Assembly: GCA_947503305.1 (NCBI GenBank) | Contig: CANNDF010000001.1 | Location: 744,001-808,000 of the forward strand | From: an uncultured Dokdonia sp. | Lineage (GTDB): Bacteria; Bacteroidota; Bacteroidia; Flavobacteriales; Flavobacteriaceae | Reading direction: 5' to 3' | Length of the DNA stretch: 64,000 nt | In this document: one piece after another, positions 59,197 to 64,000 of the stretch | Layout: every line of letters begins with the position of its first letter | Position numbering within the stretch: the stretch's first letter is position 1 | Program-made: the position numbers and the translations under genes | Notes under the pieces: model-generated | Databases searched by the model: none | The model's input: only the letters and a program-made list of their open reading frames with translations | Told to the model about the DNA's origin: nothing

Positions 59197-59649
59197 GCTA
59201 TCTTAACTTTTCTCAGTATTTTCATATAGGATGAAGGAATGATTATTTCAAAAAGCTCATTTGGGGTATTGATTTGAGGCTCAAAATGAGGCCTAACATA
59301 AATAATACATTGGCTTTTAAGCAATTCAGATACTTTAGAATATTACTGCCTTATTTTTTACTTGTTTAAACTTTAACATTTTTTGATTAGGATTTATGAA
59401 ATATATTCTTGTAACTTTAATGCATCAGATAAATTAAAACTCTAAATAAACATTCTACAATTTCCTCTTAAAAGAATGCTTTTTAATTTATCTGACCCCT
59501 AAATTTTTATTTATATCGCATCATATACTGATGTGAGCAAAAGTGTTTATCATATTAATACATGAAGATTTCTTTATGTAATGATGACCACATATTTATT
59601 GTTGTTTTTAACAATCACATATCAGTGTCTAAATATTAAATTATTTCGT
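59197..59649. other. Non-coding stretch right of the array
   Basis: About 450 bp without a gene. TGAGGC occurs at 59275-59280 and 59287-59292 (12-bp period), like arm sites. The region from 59330 on is AT-rich and holds the upstream region of the large RHS/PKD gene. Confidence 0.5.
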
Positions 59650-62600
59650 ATGAAAATAACCAATTATCAACTTATTGGAACCTTCTTCTTTTTGCTTATT
59701 GGATTCCATTTGTATGGACAAGCTCCATCAGTTATTCAAAGAGGTAAGAGAGGAGAACTCTCTGTGATTAATCCTTCTACCGCTCAGTTTACACAACAAA
59801 ATCTCACTCCTGTAAATCAGTATACAGGAATGGCTAGCCTTAATGTTGGTCTTTATAACATGGATTTTGATGGGTTAAATGTCCCCTTACAACTTTCATA
59901 CAATTCTGGAGGAGTTAAGGTAGATCAAGAAGCCAGTTGGGTAGGCTTAGGTTGGTCATTGAGTGGTGTCCCTTCTATTGTACATGTTATTAATCAACGG
60001 AGTGATGTAGGTAATGGTCCTATCGAACAACCTAGATATTTTGGATACTGTTATGAACCTTTAGTTCCAACATTTCTTAGTGTAGGAGATCCATATATTG
60101 GGGAACTTAATCATCCAGACAATCAAATAAATGGTTCCTTTCTAGATACACAACCGGATATATTTATTGCTAATCTTCTTGGAAGAACAGTAAAATTTCA
60201 ACTAACACAAGAAGCAGCAACAGGAGAAATTGAAGCTCGTATGCTTGATGCGAGTAATGCTAAGATTACTTATGATAAAAATGATCGATCCTTTACGATA
60301 ATAGATGAAAATGGATTTACGTACGAGTTTAAAGAGATAGAGTATGTTTTTAATTGGACAACTTCTGATAGTTCTTTAGCTCCAGATAATGATTTTACAC
60401 TAATAACGGGTAATGAAGGGAACTCTTCTCATAGTGGTTTTGATCATAACATCCCTACAGCCTGGTATGTTGATAGGGTAATCTCCCCTAATAATAAGAT
60501 ATTAGACTATACCTATTATGGAGAAAAGGAAGGAGAGGTATACACTTCTGCTACAATTACAAAAACTATTGCTTCTTATACAGAATCGATGTGTGTGAAT
60601 GGTCCTGCAAATGGTACTGACCTTGCTAATGATACAAATTTAACTCTAACTCGATCTATACAGACATTAAAGATTCCTAAAGAAATTATCAACCTCAGTA
60701 CAGGAGAACGGGTTTTATTTAGAGGGTCAGATAGAGATGATATTGTTGATTATAGACCTCAAAACTTTGGCATTGTCACTGGAATTTTTGATATGTACAA
60801 CAATGACGCTTTAAAATTAGATGAAATAGAAGTTTTTTCACCTAAAGGTCAAGTAATAAAGGAGATAAAATTCGGGAATGGATATTTTAACTCAGGAAAT
60901 CCTGGTAGTGCTACACATCCAGAAAATTTCCTAAGGTTAAAATTAGACACAATAGAGATTGATGGGGAAGTTCAATCTTTTGAATATGAACAGGAGGACA
61001 ACCTTCCTGTTAAAAATTCTAAAGATGCAGATTTTTGGGGTTTTTATAATGGAGCTGGGAATACGATACGATATCCATCGCTATCTATAAGTAATTTTTC
61101 TTGTTTTGTAGGACAGTCATCAGTAAATATTTCTATTAATGGAGGTAGTAAAGGAAGTGATTTTAATTATGGTAAGATAGGAACGCTTAAGCGAGTAACA
61201 TATCCTACAGGAGGGTATACCCTTTTTGACTATGAAAGCAATACGGTTAGAATTACAACAGATACTTCTTCTATAGATTATGATGCATTAACCTATTACT
61301 ACCTTTCTGGTAATAATTTGGAGTCTGGATATCCTGTTACATCGCCATCAAATTCTTTTATAAAAACATTCAAAATAGGAGGACTTCGCGTAAAAACTGT
61401 AAGTAATTATGATGTTAATGATCAACTAGAACTAAGAAAATCTTATACATATGATGGTCTAGAAACCACAGTAATAGGGGCCTCATCAGGTAGATTGATG
61501 AACAAATTGTTGTATTATAATCTATTTGAAAGAACGATTAACCTAGGCTCCTCTAGTCAAGTTGATATTCTAGATGTAAGTACTTCAAGTAATAATAGAG
61601 TCCACGTATCTAATACTGCGTCAGGGAGCCATGTGGGGTATGATAAGGTTGAAGAAGTCATTGTAAGTAATAATGATGCTTTAGTAAATAATGGGAAGAT
61701 TATTACAACTTTTATAAATAAGCCTAATGTAAACCTTCAAGCAGGATCTACAGGCCTGCCAGGGCCAGTTCCTGCTCTTGATGCTCCTCCTATAGATTTT
61801 GAAAGCGCAAATGGACAAGTATTACAACAAGAGATCTATGACTCTAATAGTCAACTTAAGATACTGACTGAAAACACGTTTAATTTTATTAATTCACAAC
61901 GGTTAGTAGGATATAAGGTTTATTTTGGTGGTGGTTCAGGAGATTTTGCAGGTGTACCCGTTACTACAAATTATGTCTTTGATTGGTTCCGTTACAATAG
62001 TAAGCGCTACGTTCCTTTACTGGTAGAAAGTAAAACAACACGGTATACAGATAGTAATACTCCGATAGAAAGTACTACCTATAATACCTATAATACGATC
62101 ACGACTTATTTACGAAGCACTAGGGTCGTAAACTCACAAGAGAGTTTTGATGATGGCGATCTTATCTCTTATTACTACCCTTATGATAGTAATTATGGTG
62201 TTAGTAGTTACAGTAGAATGGCAAGTTTGGTTTTATTTAATAGAATTGATCAGCCTGTATATACACGAGTGACTAAGAATGGGTCATTGTTAAGTCATAC
62301 ATTACAGACCTATGACTTTTTTGATGGTCTATTACATCCCAAGAGTGAAAGATGGCAGCGAGTAGATACAGCCTTAGATAATATACTTACTAGAGTTACT
62401 TATGATGAGTATGATAGTTATGGCAATTTATTAAAAGTAACTCAGCGCGGAGGGGTTTCTAATTCTTATATATGGGGATATGAAAATATGTACCCGGTAG
62501 CTATTGTTTCTAATTCGAAAGTAACCTCAAGTCAAATAGAAGATAAAATAGATAGGATGACCCTATTAGATCCTAGATCTTCAGAGGTAGAGATCAATCA

Positions 62601-63876
62601 ACAGATTGATTTACTTCGTAACGACACTGATTTTGATGCCTCTTTGATAAGTTCTTATGGATTTAATCCTGGAGTTGGTGTTACAGCTATGAAAAGTCCA
62701 AATAGTGTTGAGTCTAGTTATCAATATGATGGTAAAGAGCGATTGGTTCTTCAAAAAGATCACAATGGATTTACAACTTCTAGAACTGAGTATAATACCA
62801 TCAATGAATCTCCAAACTGTGTAAATTGTGGGAGAAAGATTCAGCTTCTTACCGCTTCTTATGATGTCCTTAGAGAAGCACCTGTAACTTTTACTCGGGT
62901 TCTTATTATGGGGACTAATGGAGAAACCTTTAGTGGGTACACCAATTATTTAATAGATTATGGAGATGGTACTATAGATAGTGGGGTTGGTAACCCTAGC
63001 ACTTATACCCATGCGTATCAAGAAGAAGGGTTGTATACGATACGCTTATTTATGAGTAAAGATGATGGGGCGTTTGAAAGTGGGCAAATCAATATACGTG
63101 TAGGTCCTAATGCAGATCCAGTAACCAATGTCTATTTTGATATGATTAGTCCAGATCCTTTAACGGGATCTTCAACCATGCGTTTAAACGGAACCCCTGG
63201 AGCTGTTGTTGGAGTCGAGTTAGAAGCTAATGGCGCCATCTCTAGTATGAGTGGTGAAGGTGGATTTCCTAGTGTGAGTGGTGCTACTACGACTATATCA
63301 GTTGGGAATACACATTTATTTACAGTAACAATCCCCGCAGAAGGCTATTTGAATGCATATATCCAATTTCATAAATCGGATACAGGATCTTCAAATGATT
63401 GTGGGGGAAATGCGAAGCTAACAATTATGAGTACAACTATTGGAGATGTAGGAAGCCCTTTGTTTGGAACTACTACTGCAGTAACAGATGTTGATGAGAG
63501 TTGTAATGGAATTGTGATTGACGATTCGGAATCATTAGATATTTCTATGTCTGGATTTGAAGGAGAACTTGAAAATATATCAGGCCCCCCTGGTCAACAG
63601 ACATGTACTGTCAGATATAGTCCACATGTAACTGTTAGTGGTGGCTCTGGAAGTTATACCTATTCCTGGAGTTATAAAACGACTAATTCCACTTCTTGGA
63701 TATCTGCAGGAAGCGGTTCGAGTATGACAATGAGTTATGATCCAGCCACATCAACCTTTTGCAACCCCGTAGGGCTGTCATTTAATTTTAGATGTATAGT
63801 CGATGATGGAGCAGGCGCTTCAGATACATATATAAGTAGTGATATATCCGCTATGTGTAGCTGTGATGTGAATTAG
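59650..63876 (+). CDS. Large exported RHS-like protein with PKD domain
   Basis: About 1408 aa from the start at 59650, which gives a signal peptide (LIGTFFFLLIGFHLYGQ); an in-frame start at 59581 adds 23 residues. The N-terminal region (QYTGMASLNVGLYNMDFDGL, LSYNSGGVKVDQEASWVGLG in parts) is the Bacteroidota SpvB/RHS-associated domain. Repeats with YD-like pattern follow (VTYDEYDSYGNLLKVTQRGG). A PKD domain lies near residues 1080-1150 (YLIDYGDGTIDSG and YTHAYQEEGLYTIRLF). It ends with Cys-rich beta segments and no RHS toxin end. Probably a secreted surface protein. The next gene starts 73 bp on. Confidence 0.75.
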   Translation: MKITNYQLIGTFFFLLIGFHLYGQAPSVIQRGKRGELSVINPSTAQFTQQNLTPVNQYTGMASLNVGLYNMDFDGLNVPLQLSYNSGGVKVDQEASWVGLGWSLSGVPSIVHVINQRSDVGNGPIEQPRYFGYCYEPLVPTFLSVGDPYIGELNHPDNQINGSFLDTQPDIFIANLLGRTVKFQLTQEAATGEIEARMLDASNAKITYDKNDRSFTIIDENGFTYEFKEIEYVFNWTTSDSSLAPDNDFTLITGNEGNSSHSGFDHNIPTAWYVDRVISPNNKILDYTYYGEKEGEVYTSATITKTIASYTESMCVNGPANGTDLANDTNLTLTRSIQTLKIPKEIINLSTGERVLFRGSDRDDIVDYRPQNFGIVTGIFDMYNNDALKLDEIEVFSPKGQVIKEIKFGNGYFNSGNPGSATHPENFLRLKLDTIEIDGEVQSFEYEQEDNLPVKNSKDADFWGFYNGAGNTIRYPSLSISNFSCFVGQSSVNISINGGSKGSDFNYGKIGTLKRVTYPTGGYTLFDYESNTVRITTDTSSIDYDALTYYYLSGNNLESGYPVTSPSNSFIKTFKIGGLRVKTVSNYDVNDQLELRKSYTYDGLETTVIGASSGRLMNKLLYYNLFERTINLGSSSQVDILDVSTSSNNRVHVSNTASGSHVGYDKVEEVIVSNNDALVNNGKIITTFINKPNVNLQAGSTGLPGPVPALDAPPIDFESANGQVLQQEIYDSNSQLKILTENTFNFINSQRLVGYKVYFGGGSGDFAGVPVTTNYVFDWFRYNSKRYVPLLVESKTTRYTDSNTPIESTTYNTYNTITTYLRSTRVVNSQESFDDGDLISYYYPYDSNYGVSSYSRMASLVLFNRIDQPVYTRVTKNGSLLSHTLQTYDFFDGLLHPKSERWQRVDTALDNILTRVTYDEYDSYGNLLKVTQRGGVSNSYIWGYENMYPVAIVSNSKVTSSQIEDKIDRMTLLDPRSSEVEINQQIDLLRNDTDFDASLISSYGFNPGVGVTAMKSPNSVESSYQYDGKERLVLQKDHNGFTTSRTEYNTINESPNCVNCGRKIQLLTASYDVLREAPVTFTRVLIMGTNGETFSGYTNYLIDYGDGTIDSGVGNPSTYTHAYQEEGLYTIRLFMSKDDGAFESGQINIRVGPNADPVTNVYFDMISPDPLTGSSTMRLNGTPGAVVGVELEANGAISSMSGEGGFPSVSGATTTISVGNTHLFTVTIPAEGYLNAYIQFHKSDTGSSNDCGGNAKLTIMSTTIGDVGSPLFGTTTAVTDVDESCNGIVIDDSESLDISMSGFEGELENISGPPGQQTCTVRYSPHVTVSGGSGSYTYSWSYKTTNSTSWISAGSGSSMTMSYDPATSTFCNPVGLSFNFRCIVDDGAGASDTYISSDISAMCSCDVN

Positions 63877-63949
63877 GAATATTATAAATGAGATAGATAA
63901 AAGAGGATTTCCTCAATAACAATACAAAAGCATTAATACATAACGTAAT

Positions 63950-64000
63950 ATGAAAAAAGGGTTATTATTTTTAGTACTACTTATATTTGGGCTAAGCCAT
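63950..64000 (+). CDS. Start of an exported protein (partial)
   Basis: Seventeen codons, MKKGLLFLVLLIFGLSH, a typical signal peptide, run off the window edge. Probably co-transcribed with the RHS-like gene. The rest of the protein is not visible. Confidence 0.6.
   Translation, partial: MKKGLLFLVLLIFGLSH

Noticed and set aside
59049-59324. 91-codon minus-strand frame
   Set aside because: It reads across the terminator and the tRNA-Leu half, so it is not a gene.
1-64000. CRISPR arrays, insertion sequences, rRNA genes
   Set aside because: No regularly spaced repeats, no transposase motifs with terminal repeats, and no rRNA sequence were seen.

Overview
ORGANISM. The window looks like a marine Flavobacteriaceae (Bacteroidota) chromosome carrying large amounts of acquired DNA. 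Supporting signs are the RteC/TraE-TraN conjugation genes of the CTnDOT type, Bacteroidota promoters (TTTG, about 20 nt, TAnnTTTG) before the tRNA-Asn and xre genes, AT-rich DNA, lipoproteins with a Cys lipobox, and a long RHS/PKD surface protein at the right end. No rRNA, CRISPR array or IS element was seen.

LAYOUT. (1) 1-35.0 kb is most of an integrative conjugative element (ICE). It holds an esterase, an asparaginase-like protein, a membrane LuxR protein, RteC, an excisionase-like HTH protein, a replication-like pair, transfer genes traE-F-G-I-J-K-M-N, a hydrolase/amidohydrolase/ankyrin/AraC cargo cluster, mobilisation genes (coupling protein, MobB relaxase, MobA-like protein) and ssb. A five-gene candidate defence operon (5.39-10.74 kb, minus strand) lies inside it: XRE regulator, double-GHKL histidine kinase, response regulator, HNH nuclease, N6-adenine methylase. 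A 6-kb cargo (two serine hydrolases, a LytS/LytTR two-component pair, an aspartyl protease with PDZ) sits between two copies of a 140-165 bp repeat near the right end. The ICE ends at a tRNA-Asp 3' fragment near 35.0 kb. (2) 35.05-37.7 kb holds an intact tRNA-Asn, a RadC-like gene, a large nested hairpin and two lipoproteins. (3) 37.7-49.4 kb is a second, unrelated mobilisable element: a MobF (TrwC/TraI-like) relaxase-helicase, a VirD4-like coupling ATPase with a separate membrane partner, small proteins, several structured RNA candidates, an oriT-like hairpin and repeated GCACTG motifs. Several of its genes have strong Shine-Dalgarno sites, which are unusual in Bacteroidota. (4) 50.7-59.2 kb is the most unusual part. 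Four different tRNA 3' halves (Leu-UAA, Thr-UGU, Lys-UUU, Leu-UAG), all on the minus strand and all cut at the 5' side of the anticodon loop, divide the region into segments. The segments carry a pentapeptide-TIR protein, a membrane protein, and a block with a tyrosine integrase, excisionase, multi-ubiquitin/E1/DUF6527 operon, small-RNA candidate and XRE-ImmA pair. (5) 59.6-64 kb is an RHS/PKD secreted protein and the start of another exported protein.

HOW IT WORKS TOGETHER. The ICE appears able to encode most of its own transfer machinery; its integrase would lie outside the window. The MobF element has a relaxase and coupling protein but no mating-pair genes, so it probably borrows another conjugation apparatus. 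The tRNA-half array reads as serial accretion of elements that recombine in tRNA anticodon loops, leaving defence-like genes between the tRNA halves. The HK-RR-HNH-methylase operon, the ubiquitin-like operon and the TIR protein make this a likely defence-rich region. All functions are inferred from sequence read by eye; no database search was run.
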